This document shows positions 1 through 9,482 of a DNA stretch of 64,000 nt, piece after piece; the stretch's first letter is position 1, and every line of letters begins with the position of its first letter. The position numbers were made by a program, and so were the translations under genes. Origin of the DNA: Rhizobium chutanense (GTDB lineage Bacteria; Pseudomonadota; Alphaproteobacteria; Rhizobiales; Rhizobiaceae); contig NZ_NWSV01000026.1 in assembly GCF_002531935.1 (NCBI RefSeq), forward strand, positions 28,572-92,571. The letters are read 5' to 3'. Under the pieces are notes generated by a model, which did no database searches, was not told where the DNA came from, and saw only the letters and a list, made by a program, of their open reading frames with translations.

Positions 1-2494
1 AGGCCGGAAGCCCGGCAAGCCGAGCGACCTGGATGCCGTAGGAGCGGTCCGCCGCACCCGGCCCGACCTCATGCAGGAAGATAACGTCGCCGTCCCATTC
101 CTTGACGCGCATCGTCGCGTTCGATAGTCGGCTAAGCTTTTCCGAAAGCACGGTCAGCTCATGGAAATGCGTGGCGAACAGGCCGCGGCAACGGTTGCCC
201 TCATGCAGATGTTCGACGGAAGCCCAGGCAATCGACAGACCGTCGAAGGTGGCGGTGCCGCGGCCGATTTCATCCAGAATGACGAGCGAGCGGTCGCTCG
301 CCTGATTGAGGATCGCTGCGGTTTCGACCATTTCGACCATGAAGGTGGAGCGCCCGCGCGCCAGGTCGTCGGAGGCGCCGACGCGCGAGAACAGCCGGTC
401 GACGATGCCGATATGGGCTGATGCTGCCGGCACGAAGGAGCCCATCTGCGCCAGGATCGCGATCAGCGCGTTCTGCCGCAGGAAGGTCGACTTACCGCCC
501 ATGTTGGGGCCGGTCAGCAGCCAGATCGCGCCGTCCTTGTCGCCTGCTTTCGGCGACAGGTCGCAATGATTGGCGACGAAGGGGCCGCCTGCCTGGCGCC
601 GCAGCGCCTGTTCGACGACCGGATGGCGTCCGCCCTCGATCGCAAACATCTTCGAGCCGTCGACCTGCGGGCGGCAATAGGCCTGCTCTTCGGCGAGCAG
701 CGCCAGGCTTGCGGCGACGTCGATGACGGCAAGCGCCCGGGCGCCTGATTTGATCGCTTCGGCTTCCGCAACCACGGCCGCCGTCATCCTGTCGAAGGCG
801 GCAAGCTCGATCGAAAGCGCCCGGTCGGCGGCGTTGGCGATCCGGCTTTCGAGATCGGCAAGCTCGGTGGTGGTGAAGCGCATCGCGCTCGCCATCGTCT
901 GGCGGTGGATGAAGCGCGCCTTCGCTTCCGCCGTATCGGTCATCGGCGCGGCATTGCCGGCCGTCACCTCGATGAAATAGCCGAGGATGTTGTTGTGCTT
1001 GATCTTCAGCGACCGGATGCCGGTCTCCTCGGCATATTGCAGCTGCAGCCCGGCGATCACCCGGCGCGACTGATCGCGCAGCGCCCGGACTTCGTCGAGT
1101 TCGGCGCTAGCGCCGTCGCGGAGAAAACCGCCATCGCGCTTCAGCAGCGGCAATTCGTCGGCGAGCGTCTCGGCCAGCAGCTTTTCCAGACCCGCCGGAA
1201 GGGCCTGCAGCCCGGACAGCGCCTGGCCAAGTTCTTCCGGCAGCATCGCCTTGCCGAGCAGATCGGCAAGTCCGCCGGCCGCCTGCAGGCCCTGGCGGAT
1301 CGCCCAGAGATCGCGCGGGCCGCCGCGCTCTAGCGCCAGGCGCGACAGAGCCCGCGGCATGTCGGGCACATGTTTCAGCGTATCGCGCAGATTGCCGCAG
1401 AGCAGCGGTTCGTCGATCAGGAAGCCGATCGAATCGAGCCGCGCGTTGATGCGGGCGGGATCGGTCAGCGGCGACATCAGCCGCTCGGCGAGCAGCCGTG
1501 CGCCGCCGCCGGTGATGGTACGGTCGATCGCTTTCAGCAGCGAACCGTTGCGATCGCCCGACAGCGTGCGGGCCAGCTCCAGATTGGCGCGCGTGGCCGG
1601 GTCGATGAACAGCGTCGACGCCGCACTTTCCCGCTCCGGCTTGCCAAGCGGCGGCCGCTCTGCGATCTGCGTCTTTTCGACATAGGCAACGGCAGCCGCC
1701 GCAGCCGCCAGCTCGGCGCGCGAGAAGGTGCCGAAGCCGTCGAGCGTCGCGACGCCGAAATAACGCGCAATCCGGCCTTCGGCGCTGGCGCTGTCGAAGA
1801 GCACGGCCGGCTGCGGCACCGCGGTGCGTCCGAGCACGTCGAAGACCGGCTTGAGTTCCGGATCGTGGAAGATCGTGTCGGGCAGGATGAGTTCGCGCGG
1901 ATCGATGCGCAGGATATCGGCAAGCAGCCGCGAAGCCTCGGTCTCGGCGAGCCGGAAGACGCCGGTGGAAATATCGATCCAGGCGAGCGCCAGCAAGGGT
2001 TCGGCCGCGCCGCGAATGCGGGTGAGCGCCATCAGGTAGTTGGATTCCGAGGGCGAAAGCAGTTTTTCCTCGGTGATCGTGCCTGGCGTGACCAGGCGGA
2101 CGACGTCGCGCTTGACGACGGATTTGCCGCCGCGTTTTTTCGCTTCGGCCGGATCCTCGATCTGCTCGCAAACGGCGACGCGGAAACCGAGCGAAATCAG
2201 CTTCTGCAGATAATCGTCGGCCGCATGCACCGGAACGCCGCACATCGGGATATCCTGGCCCATGTGCTGGCCGCGCTTCGTCAGCGTGATGCCGAGCGCG
2301 CGTGAGGCTTCCAGCGCATCTTCGAAGAACAGCTCGTAAAAGTCACCCATGCGATAGAAGAGCAGCGAACCCGGATTGTTCGCCTTGATCTCGATATATT
2401 GCTCCATCATCGGCGTCGCCGAGGCACGGCTTTCCGCCGTGGCAAGCTCGGCAGCCGAAAAGGCTTCGTTGTCTGTGTCTATTCGTGCGTTCAC
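1..2494 (-). CDS. mutS: DNA mismatch repair protein MutS (3' end cut by window edge)
   Basis: MutS recognises mismatched bases and, with MutL, starts strand-directed repair. Read on the minus strand from a GTG at 2494, the protein begins VNARIDTDNEAFSAAELATA and contains the N-terminal mismatch-binding signature LLFYRMGDFYELFFEDA (MutS has the Phe-x-Glu intercalation motif here, FYE). The ATPase domain lies near the truncated end: Walker A GPNMGGKST at about 490-515 and Walker B ILDEIGRGT near 270. About 831 codons are present; family members have about 900, so the last part of the ATPase/HTH region lies outside the window. The start is chosen by similarity to rhizobial MutS N-termini; no ATG lies nearby. 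It is divergent from tme, the order also known in Sinorhizobium. Confidence 0.96.
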   Translation of the reverse strand, partial: MNARIDTDNEAFSAAELATAESRASATPMMEQYIEIKANNPGSLLFYRMGDFYELFFEDALEASRALGITLTKRGQHMGQDIPMCGVPVHAADDYLQKLISLGFRVAVCEQIEDPAEAKKRGGKSVVKRDVVRLVTPGTITEEKLLSPSESNYLMALTRIRGAAEPLLALAWIDISTGVFRLAETEASRLLADILRIDPRELILPDTIFHDPELKPVFDVLGRTAVPQPAVLFDSASAEGRIARYFGVATLDGFGTFSRAELAAAAAAVAYVEKTQIAERPPLGKPERESAASTLFIDPATRANLELARTLSGDRNGSLLKAIDRTITGGGARLLAERLMSPLTDPARINARLDSIGFLIDEPLLCGNLRDTLKHVPDMPRALSRLALERGGPRDLWAIRQGLQAAGGLADLLGKAMLPEELGQALSGLQALPAGLEKLLAETLADELPLLKRDGGFLRDGASAELDEVRALRDQSRRVIAGLQLQYAEETGIRSLKIKHNNILGYFIEVTAGNAAPMTDTAEAKARFIHRQTMASAMRFTTTELADLESRIANAADRALSIELAAFDRMTAAVVAEAEAIKSGARALAVIDVAASLALLAEEQAYCRPQVDGSKMFAIEGGRHPVVEQALRRQAGGPFVANHCDLSPKAGDKDGAIWLLTGPNMGGKSTFLRQNALIAILAQMGSFVPAASAHIGIVDRLFSRVGASDDLARGRSTFMVEMVETAAILNQASDRSLVILDEIGRGTATFDGLSIAWASVEHLHEGNRCRGLFATHFHELTVLSEKLSRLSNATMRVKEWDGDVIFLHEVGPGAADRSYGIQVARLAGLPA

Positions 2495-2607
2495 GGAGGT
2501 GCAGTTTTTCCCAAAAAAACAGGTGCCAACCCTATCCGCGCGCCGCTATAGATGACAACAGCATTTGAGGAAGAGCAAAGCGTCGCCCACAGGACGTTGG
2601 AGGATTT

Positions 2608-4890
2608 ATGCCCGATATCGATAAGAAGGACCGGCCGGTGACCTCTGTGACCGACCAGGAGGCGCTTGAATTTCACGCCATGGGCCGGCCCGGCAAGTTG
2701 GAAGTCGTTCCGACCAAGCCGATGGCGACGCAGCGCGACCTTTCGCTTGCCTATTCGCCGGGCGTGGCGGTTCCGGTCAAGGCGATCGCCGCCGATCCGC
2801 AGACCGCCTACGACTATACCGCCCGCGGCAACATGGTCGCCGTTATTTCCAACGGCACTGCCATTCTCGGGCTCGGCAATCTCGGCGCGTTGGCCTCCAA
2901 GCCGGTCATGGAAGGCAAGTCGGTGCTGTTCAAGCGCTTCGCAGACGTCGATTCGATCGACCTCGAAATCGATACCGAAAATGTCGACGAGTTCATCAAC
3001 TGCGTGCGCTTCCTCGGTCCTTCCTTCGGCGGCATCAATCTCGAGGATATCAAGGCGCCGGATTGTTTCGTCATCGAAAGCCGGCTGCGCGAGCTGATGG
3101 ACATCCCGGTCTTCCATGACGATCAGCATGGAACGGCGATCATCGCCGCCGCCGGCCTGATCAACGCGCTGGAGCTGACCGGCCGCGACCTGAAGACGAC
3201 GAAGCTCGTCTGCAACGGGGCGGGTGCGGCGGCGATCGCCTGCGTCGAACTCATCAAGGCGATGGGCTTTGCGCCGGAGAATATCATCCTCTGCGACACC
3301 AAGGGGGTCATCTACCAGGGCCGTACCGAGGGCATGAACCAGTGGAAATCGGCGCATGCGGCAAAGACCGACACGCGCACGCTGGAGGAGGCGATGGTGG
3401 GCGCCGACGTCATTTTCGGCCTTTCGCAGAAGGGTGCGTTTTCGGCCGAGATGATCCGCTCGATGGCGGACCGGCCGATCATCTTCGCCATGGCCAATCC
3501 CGATCCCGAGATCACGCCGGAGGAGGTCGCCCGCATCCGCGACGACGCCATCATGGCGACCGGCCGTTCGGACTATCCGAACCAGGTCAACAATGTCCTC
3601 GGCTTTCCCTATATTTTCCGCGGCGCGCTCGATGTCCGCGCCTCCACCATCAACGACGCGATGAAGATCGCCGCCGTCAAGGCGCTGGCAAACCTCGCCC
3701 GCGAGGACGTGCCGGACGACGTGGTCGCCGCCTACCAGGGCAACCGGCCGCGGTTCGGCGCACAATACATCATTCCCGTTCCCTTCGATCCGCGGCTGAT
3801 TTCGGCGATCCCGGTCGCGGTCGCCGAAGCGGCGATCGAGAGCGGTGTTGCCCGCAAGGTGATCACCGACATGGCGGGCTATGCCCGCGAGCTTTCGGCG
3901 CGTCGCGATCCGATCGCCTCGACGCTTGCCAGCCTCTACGAGCGCGTTCGCCGCCGCCCGAAGCGGATCGTCTTTGCCGAGGCCGAGGAAGAACAGGTCC
4001 TGCGAGCAGCACTCTCCTACGCCAACCAGCAGCTCGGCACCGCCATCCTGCTCGGCCGCGAGGACCTGATCCGGGCGACGGCCGAGCGCGCCGGCATCGA
4101 TCTCAGCCGCCCCGGCCTTGAAATCGTCAATGCCCGTATCTCGACGCGGGTCGAGGCCTATATCGATTATCTCTATGCCAGGCTGCAGCGGCAGGGTTAT
4201 CTGCATCGCGACGCCCAGCGGCTGATCCATAACGACCGTAACCATTTCGCCGCCACCATGGTGGCACTCGGCGATGCCGACGGTATGGTGACGGGCATCA
4301 CCCGCAACTATTCGACGGCGCTCGAGGATGTGCGCCGCTGCATCGACGAGAAGCCCGGCCATCGCGTCATCGGCGTATCCCTGGCGCTTTGCCGCGGCCG
4401 CACCGTCTTCGTTGCCGATACGGCGGTGCACGACATGCCGACGGCCGAGCAGCTGGCCGATATTGCCGAGGAGGCCGCCGGTCTCGCACGGCGCATGGGT
4501 TATCCGCCGCGTGTCGCCATGCTCGCCTATTCCACCTTCGGCCATCCCTCGGGCGAACGCTCCGAGCGGGTGCGCGAGGCGGTGAAGATTCTCGACAAGC
4601 GCCGCGTCGATTTCGAATATGACGGCGAGATGGCCGCCGATGTCGCGCTGAACCGCAAGGTGATGGAGCAATATCCTTTCTGCCGCCTCTCCGGTCCGGC
4701 CAACGTACTGGTTATGCCGGCCTTCCACTCGGCCTCGATCTCGACGAAGATGCTGCAGGAGCTCGGCGGCTCCACGGTCATCGGCCCAATCCTCGTCGGC
4801 CTCGACAAGCCGGTGCAGATCACCTCGATGGGCGCCAAGGATTCCGACATCGTCAACATGGCGGCGATCGCTGCCTATGGCGGCTCGTAA
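2608..4890 (+). CDS. tme: NADP-dependent malic enzyme (malic enzyme-phosphotransacetylase fusion)
   Basis: Oxidatively decarboxylates malate to pyruvate, supplying NADPH and pyruvate during growth on C4-dicarboxylates. The 760-aa protein has the long form typical of proteobacterial MaeB enzymes. Residues about 20-150 are the malic N domain (LAYSPGVAVPV, VFHDDQHGTAIIAAAGLINA), residues about 160-420 the Rossmann NAD(P)-binding domain (VCNGAGAAAIACVELI), and residues about 430-755 a phosphotransacetylase-like domain without known PTA activity. A GGAGG Shine-Dalgarno sits just upstream of the ATG. Rhizobia carry two such enzymes, dme (NAD) and tme (NADP). I favour tme because in S. meliloti tme lies between mutS and olsB, as here; cofactor choice is inferred from synteny, not from residues. 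Confidence 0.93.
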   Translation: MPDIDKKDRPVTSVTDQEALEFHAMGRPGKLEVVPTKPMATQRDLSLAYSPGVAVPVKAIAADPQTAYDYTARGNMVAVISNGTAILGLGNLGALASKPVMEGKSVLFKRFADVDSIDLEIDTENVDEFINCVRFLGPSFGGINLEDIKAPDCFVIESRLRELMDIPVFHDDQHGTAIIAAAGLINALELTGRDLKTTKLVCNGAGAAAIACVELIKAMGFAPENIILCDTKGVIYQGRTEGMNQWKSAHAAKTDTRTLEEAMVGADVIFGLSQKGAFSAEMIRSMADRPIIFAMANPDPEITPEEVARIRDDAIMATGRSDYPNQVNNVLGFPYIFRGALDVRASTINDAMKIAAVKALANLAREDVPDDVVAAYQGNRPRFGAQYIIPVPFDPRLISAIPVAVAEAAIESGVARKVITDMAGYARELSARRDPIASTLASLYERVRRRPKRIVFAEAEEEQVLRAALSYANQQLGTAILLGREDLIRATAERAGIDLSRPGLEIVNARISTRVEAYIDYLYARLQRQGYLHRDAQRLIHNDRNHFAATMVALGDADGMVTGITRNYSTALEDVRRCIDEKPGHRVIGVSLALCRGRTVFVADTAVHDMPTAEQLADIAEEAAGLARRMGYPPRVAMLAYSTFGHPSGERSERVREAVKILDKRRVDFEYDGEMAADVALNRKVMEQYPFCRLSGPANVLVMPAFHSASISTKMLQELGGSTVIGPILVGLDKPVQITSMGAKDSDIVNMAAIAAYGGS

Positions 4891-4921
4891 ACCTTATCCT
4901 GCCCACATAAGAGACGGCATT

Positions 4922-4962
4922 CAGTGCCCGGCCGACAGTGCGTCGGCCGGGCACTGGTTTTT
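4922..4962 (+). terminator. Rho-independent terminator of tme
   Basis: A 15-bp perfect stem, CAGTGCCCGGCCGAC paired with GTCGGCCGGGCACTG, encloses a 5-nt loop and is followed by GTTTTTG. It lies 32 bp after the tme stop codon. Confidence 0.88.
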
Positions 4963-5146
4963 GTGGATTATTCTACAGCTTTCAGCTTGCGCGCCTCTGG
5001 ACATTCAGGCCGCCGTCCATAAGTCATACTTTTGATACGATGATCTTTTACGCGCTGCATGTGCCCGCACGGACTTTGAAAGAGTGACGGGCAATTGACG
5101 GTTTGGCTGCTCGATTGTTTAATATTTCATCAGCGGGTTGGTTTCC

Positions 5147-6136
5147 ATGGCAGAAGACGCATCCCACAATTTCATCGCCCTATTTCAGGGGCCGACTTTC
5201 GACGATATGGTCGAGGCCCTGACCAAGGGGTTTGGTTCGCTCGACGCATGGCGCACTGGCCGCGAGAAACCGCTCGACTGGAAGGTCGGGTTTTGGGGTG
5301 ACGAAGGGCTGTCGCTGGTCAGCAACCAGGATACCGGCGACTGGGGTGCAAGAACGGCGCACGGAACGCCGGAAACGCTGGCAATCGTCGTTCCGCGCAC
5401 CGGTGCTCTCAATGTCGGGTTTGGTCGCACGGTGGTCGAAGCGACGCCCGGGCGGCTGCTGTTGATGAACAATCTCGAGTCGGACTGGGTTTCCATAGGT
5501 GCAGCGCCTCACCGGTCGGACACGCTCAGTCTGAACTGGACAATCTTAGCCCAGGCCGTCGCCGCCATATTCGAGAGGCCTCTGATCGGGGCAATGGAAT
5601 TGGCGCCCGTCATTGATTTTTCGACGGCAGCGGGACAGTTGTTCGGCAATCTGGTGCAAACGATCATCCTCGGTATGCGCAACAACGGGCCGCTGCTTCA
5701 CTCGCCGATCGCCATGTCGAACCTGACCCAGGCACTTGCCGATCTCGTGGTGCGCCTGATTCCCAACCGGCTGTCGCATCTGCTCGACAACAAAATCCAT
5801 CTGATAGCGCCGCGGCATATCCGTCGCGCCATTGATTTCATGTATGCGAACATCGCCCAGCCATTGACGATGCAGAGTGTGGCGGAGGCGGCAGGCGTTT
5901 CCATTCGCTCTCTTGAAGTCGGTTTTCGTGACTTCAAGGGAACAACGCCGGCAGCCTATCTGAGATCACTCCGCCTGCATGCTGCCCGAGAGGATCTACG
6001 CGATCCTTTGAACCGACAGCCGTTGCGTGACATCTGCCTGAAGTGGGGGTTCTTTCACTTTGGCCGGTTTTCGGCACTCTATCGTGCGGCCTATGGGGAG
6101 AACCCATCGGACACGAGGAGGCGATCCGGTGGATGA
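5147..6136 (+). CDS. AraC-family transcriptional regulator
   Basis: A 329-aa regulator with an N-terminal ligand/dimerisation region of the AraC_binding_2 kind (roughly residues 20-190, including TPGRLLLMNNLESDW) and a C-terminal double helix-turn-helix AraC domain (about residues 225-325: RRAIDFMYANIAQPLTMQSV through WGFFHFGRFSALYRAAYGEN). The second HTH has the usual GFFHFGRFSxxYRxxYGExP signature. The ATG at 5147 is preferred over an in-frame TTG nine bases upstream. It points toward the 3' end of olsB (convergent, 21 bp apart), so it does not share a promoter with either neighbour and its target is unknown. Confidence 0.88.
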   Translation: MAEDASHNFIALFQGPTFDDMVEALTKGFGSLDAWRTGREKPLDWKVGFWGDEGLSLVSNQDTGDWGARTAHGTPETLAIVVPRTGALNVGFGRTVVEATPGRLLLMNNLESDWVSIGAAPHRSDTLSLNWTILAQAVAAIFERPLIGAMELAPVIDFSTAAGQLFGNLVQTIILGMRNNGPLLHSPIAMSNLTQALADLVVRLIPNRLSHLLDNKIHLIAPRHIRRAIDFMYANIAQPLTMQSVAEAAGVSIRSLEVGFRDFKGTTPAAYLRSLRLHAAREDLRDPLNRQPLRDICLKWGFFHFGRFSALYRAAYGENPSDTRRRSGG

Positions 6137-6157
6137 GGCCACCGCGGGCGACAGGCG

Positions 6158-7036
6158 TCAGCTGGCGAAGCGGCCGGCGTCGGCGCCATAATAATTCAGG
6201 TAGCGGTCGGAAATGCTGGAGATCGGCAGCACGATCAGCACGTCGGTCGTGTTGAAGGCATGATCGACGACGGCGCTGGAGCCGACCATCGCGCCGAGGC
6301 GCAGATAGCCCTTGATGAGCGGCGGTAGGGCCATCAGCGCCCGCTTCGGGTTGATCGCCTCGACCGGCATCAGATCCATGTTGCGGGCGAGATCCGGCAG
6401 GGCGCCCACGGCCCATTCGTCCTTCGCCAGCACATTGTGGTAGAGGAAGGACAGCGCCAGCGCATGGCTTTCGAGATAGACGCCGGGGAACGAGGCGCAG
6501 CCGAACATGGCGCTGACGCCATGCTTCAGTGCATAGGCCCAGTTGCCCTGCCACAGAAGCTCGACGGTGCGCTTGGTGCGATATTCCGGCAGCACGCAGG
6601 AACGGCCGAGTTCCATGAAGCGCTTGTCCGGATGTTTGGCGATCAGGCTCTCGATCTCGAATTCGGAAGCCGAGTAAAAACCGCCATTGGCGATAGCGAC
6701 ATCCTGGCGCAACAGCCGGTAGGTGCCGACGATCTGGTCTTCCGGATCGCCCTCGATCGTGCGGTCGAGAACCAGAAGATGGTCGCAGAAAGCGTCATAG
6801 GCATCGACATCCCGCTGGCGGCGCATGGCATCCAGCGGCAGCTGCGCCTTCATTTCGTCGACGAAAACCCGGTAACGCACGGCCTGGGCGGCGTCGATCT
6901 CGCGCGTCGTTCGGGCAAGGCGGGTTTCCAGATTGCCGATGCGGCCGAGGATGTCGCCGTCCTTCTGCGCAGCCGCCGTCGACGGCCGTACAGCCTCCGC
7001 GGTGGTGTCACGATTCAGGATGTCGATGGCGGACAT
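6158..7036 (-). CDS. olsB: L-ornithine N-alpha-acyltransferase (lyso-ornithine lipid synthesis)
   Basis: OlsB transfers a 3-hydroxyacyl group from acyl carrier protein to the alpha-amino group of ornithine, giving lyso-ornithine lipid, which OlsA then acylates. The 292-aa protein shows the GNAT/hemolysin-like acyltransferase fold: AVRYRVFVDEM at about residues 55-65, VGTYRLLRQ near 105, and FMELGRSCVLPEYRTKRTVELLW around 140-165. Length matches rhizobial OlsB, and the locus next to tme and the hybrid kinase is the same as in S. meliloti. It appears monocistronic, with a 108-bp gap to the kinase gene upstream. Phosphate limitation induces ornithine lipids in relatives; I did not recognise a clear Pho box here. 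Confidence 0.9.
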   Translation of the reverse strand: MSAIDILNRDTTAEAVRPSTAAAQKDGDILGRIGNLETRLARTTREIDAAQAVRYRVFVDEMKAQLPLDAMRRQRDVDAYDAFCDHLLVLDRTIEGDPEDQIVGTYRLLRQDVAIANGGFYSASEFEIESLIAKHPDKRFMELGRSCVLPEYRTKRTVELLWQGNWAYALKHGVSAMFGCASFPGVYLESHALALSFLYHNVLAKDEWAVGALPDLARNMDLMPVEAINPKRALMALPPLIKGYLRLGAMVGSSAVVDHAFNTTDVLIVLPISSISDRYLNYYGADAGRFAS

Positions 7037-7144
7037 GACGATTCTCCCGTTGCCGGCTTATCGACGCCATAAAACACTTCTCTGCGACAGGAAAGTGACA
7101 TATTGAATTTCCCGGCGCAAGAAGCGTGCCGGTCCCGCGGCACG

Positions 7145-9427
7145 TTATCGCGCCTCTGCCCGGCGGGCGGAAAGTGCGGCGACCGCCTGAACTTCGGTCA
7201 GCAGCCGCAATGGGTCGACCGGCTTGACCATCACGCGGTTGGCGCCGTTCAGCAGGACCTGGCGGCGTGAGTCGTCGCTCTTGTCGGCAGTCAGCACGAT
7301 CACCGGCACCGAGGCAAGATCGAGCCGCCTTTCGTGGCCGCGCAGGCGCCCCAGCATGTCGATGCCGTTGCCACCGGGCATCGACAGGTCGCTGATGATG
7401 ATGTCGGGCCGGGCGTTCGCCTCGCACAGGGCGCAATCGAGCAGCGCCTCGAAATCCTCGACATGGCGCACCTTATGCCCGCCCTTTTCCAGGACGACGC
7501 GCACCAGCATGGCATTGATCGGATCGTCCTCGCCAAGCAGGATATTGAGCCCGCCTGTGGTCGCCATCATCTCCGCCACCGAAAGGCCGAAGCCCGGCTG
7601 GTTGTCGTTCAGCGCGTCGCGTTTCTCCATGCCGCGCATGCGCCCACGCAGCACGTCGATCAGCGATTGTTCGCGCAGCGGCCGGATCAGCCAGGCATCG
7701 AAAAGATCGAGCGGATGCGCGCTGCGCTCTTCCGGATTGACGAGCAGGACCTTGCGCAGGCCAAGGGCTGCGATTTCGGCGCGATCGGCCAGATGAGCGG
7801 AAAACTCCGCCGACATGCGATGGTCGATGATAATATCGGTCGGCCGCTTGCCGCCGTTTGCCAAGCCGAGCAGCGTTGCCCGCGCGCTTTCTCCGTCGGC
7901 GACGAGATGGCAGAGGCCGCCGAGTGCGGTGATCGTCTCGGCGATGGCGGCGCGCGCCGCGCCTGCCGGCGCCAGAAGCACGACGCTGTTGCCGGCAAGC
8001 AGCGTATTGCGCCGGTCGGTACGCTCGCTGCCGATATCGACAGGGAAGCGGATGGTGAATTCGCTGCCTTTGCCCTTTTCGCCCGATACCGTCAGCGTGC
8101 CGTTGAATTCGCGGATGATCCGGGCGGAGATCGCAAGGCCGAGCCCGGTGCCGCTGCTCTTGTCGGCAACGCTCCCGCCCTGCTCGAACTCGCCGAAGAC
8201 GCGCGCCTGCTCCTCCGCCGTCATGCCGGGACCGCTATCGGTGACGATGATCGACAGGTTGTCCGCATCGAGCGACACGCGAATGAAAACGCCGCCGACC
8301 TGGGTGAACTTCACGGCATTGCCGATGACGTTGAAGAGAACCTGGCGCAGCCGCGCCGGATCGAAGCTCATATTCTCCGGCACGTCGGATGAGACCGTGG
8401 CGCCGATCTCGATGCCTTTTTCATGTGCCCGGTGGGCGAGCATCTCGACGACGCTTTCCAAGAGCTTGCGCAGCGACTCCGAGCGTGGATGCAGCGCGAA
8501 GCGGCCGACCTCGATGGTGGAGAAATCGAGCAAATCCTCGACCAGCTGCGTCAGCGCGTGGCCGGACTGGCGGATATTCGCCAGATAGTCCTGCTGCTCC
8601 TGCGTCAGCCGCGTCTCGGCGAGCAGGTGCGTCATGCCGAGGATGCCGGAAAGCGGCGTGCGCACCTCGTGGCTGACGGTGGCAAGCAGCCTGGATTTGG
8701 CGGCGCTGTTATATTCGGCCTTCTGGCGGGCCTCCTCGCGGCCCTGGGCGATCAGCCGCTCGTCGGTCACATCTCGCGCCACGCTCTGCAGCAGCAGGCG
8801 GCCGTTTGCCGGATCGCGGGTGACGACGTCGCGCCAGAGAAAGATGCGCTGGCCGTCCGGCGTCGAGATCTCGACGTCGTAGCAGTGCGGTATCGGCCCG
8901 GGGCGGAAGGCAAGCCCGATCTCCTCACAGCTCAGTCCCTCCGGATGCAGTCGCCCGGTCAGGCGGCGAAACGTATCGTTGGCGGAGATGATGCGCCGGT
9001 CCATGCTGCGGCTGACGGTGATGTCGCCGAGCACGTCGTGCACATCGGCAAACAGCTTGGCGCCGTCGTTCCAGTCCGGCAGGGGTTTGCCGCCGCGCGG
9101 GGCTCGGCGCCGCCGAACCATCAGGACGGCATAGCTTGATATGACGGCAAGGCCGAGAACGACAAGACCGCCCGTCAGCAGCAGCGGATCGCCGGCATGG
9201 GCAAGCAGCGTCAGGATCATCGCGGCAAGCAGGCCGGCGCCGCCAAGCCAGTAGAACAGCAGACGCCGTGTCGCCGCAGGCGACCCCATCGGGCGATCGT
9301 CGGCTGCCTCGGGCGCCGATGCGCCGGGCCGCAGGGAGAGGCCCCCCATCCGCTCTTCATGCGGCTTGGCGGCGGGTCCGCCGAAGGCGGCGGACAATGT
9401 TTCCTGCAATTGCCCCAGACTTTGCAT
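7145..9427 (-). CDS. Hybrid sensor histidine kinase/response regulator
   Basis: A 760-aa membrane-anchored hybrid kinase. Two adjacent hydrophobic segments lie at about residues 52-75 and 78-100, followed by a PAS-like region (about 115-240). The HisKA dimerisation helix has the phospho-acceptor in ATVSHEVRTPLSGILGM (about 250). The HATPase domain has NVIGNAVKFT, DSGPGMTAEE and SSGTGLGLAIS (to about 475). A first receiver-like domain (about 490-605) lacks the usual acidic pair after its first strand (VVLLAPAG), so it is probably degenerate. The second (about 630-750) is intact: LLGEDDPINAMLVR, phospho-Asp in IISDLSMPGGNG and VKPVDP. A related gene occupies the same place in S. meliloti. Its signal is unknown. 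Confidence 0.92.
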   Translation of the reverse strand: MQSLGQLQETLSAAFGGPAAKPHEERMGGLSLRPGASAPEAADDRPMGSPAATRRLLFYWLGGAGLLAAMILTLLAHAGDPLLLTGGLVVLGLAVISSYAVLMVRRRRAPRGGKPLPDWNDGAKLFADVHDVLGDITVSRSMDRRIISANDTFRRLTGRLHPEGLSCEEIGLAFRPGPIPHCYDVEISTPDGQRIFLWRDVVTRDPANGRLLLQSVARDVTDERLIAQGREEARQKAEYNSAAKSRLLATVSHEVRTPLSGILGMTHLLAETRLTQEQQDYLANIRQSGHALTQLVEDLLDFSTIEVGRFALHPRSESLRKLLESVVEMLAHRAHEKGIEIGATVSSDVPENMSFDPARLRQVLFNVIGNAVKFTQVGGVFIRVSLDADNLSIIVTDSGPGMTAEEQARVFGEFEQGGSVADKSSGTGLGLAISARIIREFNGTLTVSGEKGKGSEFTIRFPVDIGSERTDRRNTLLAGNSVVLLAPAGAARAAIAETITALGGLCHLVADGESARATLLGLANGGKRPTDIIIDHRMSAEFSAHLADRAEIAALGLRKVLLVNPEERSAHPLDLFDAWLIRPLREQSLIDVLRGRMRGMEKRDALNDNQPGFGLSVAEMMATTGGLNILLGEDDPINAMLVRVVLEKGGHKVRHVEDFEALLDCALCEANARPDIIISDLSMPGGNGIDMLGRLRGHERRLDLASVPVIVLTADKSDDSRRQVLLNGANRVMVKPVDPLRLLTEVQAVAALSARRAEAR

Positions 9428-9482
9428 GCTATCTGGCTAACATGAGGCCTCTTCCGAATGCCTTCAGGAATTCGATAAGATT

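Noticed and set aside
2491..4728. A 745-codon open frame antisense to tme on the minus strand
   Set aside because: It mirrors the codon structure of tme, is His/Asp/Gly-rich without domain motifs, and tme itself is unambiguous. High GC produces such long antisense frames.
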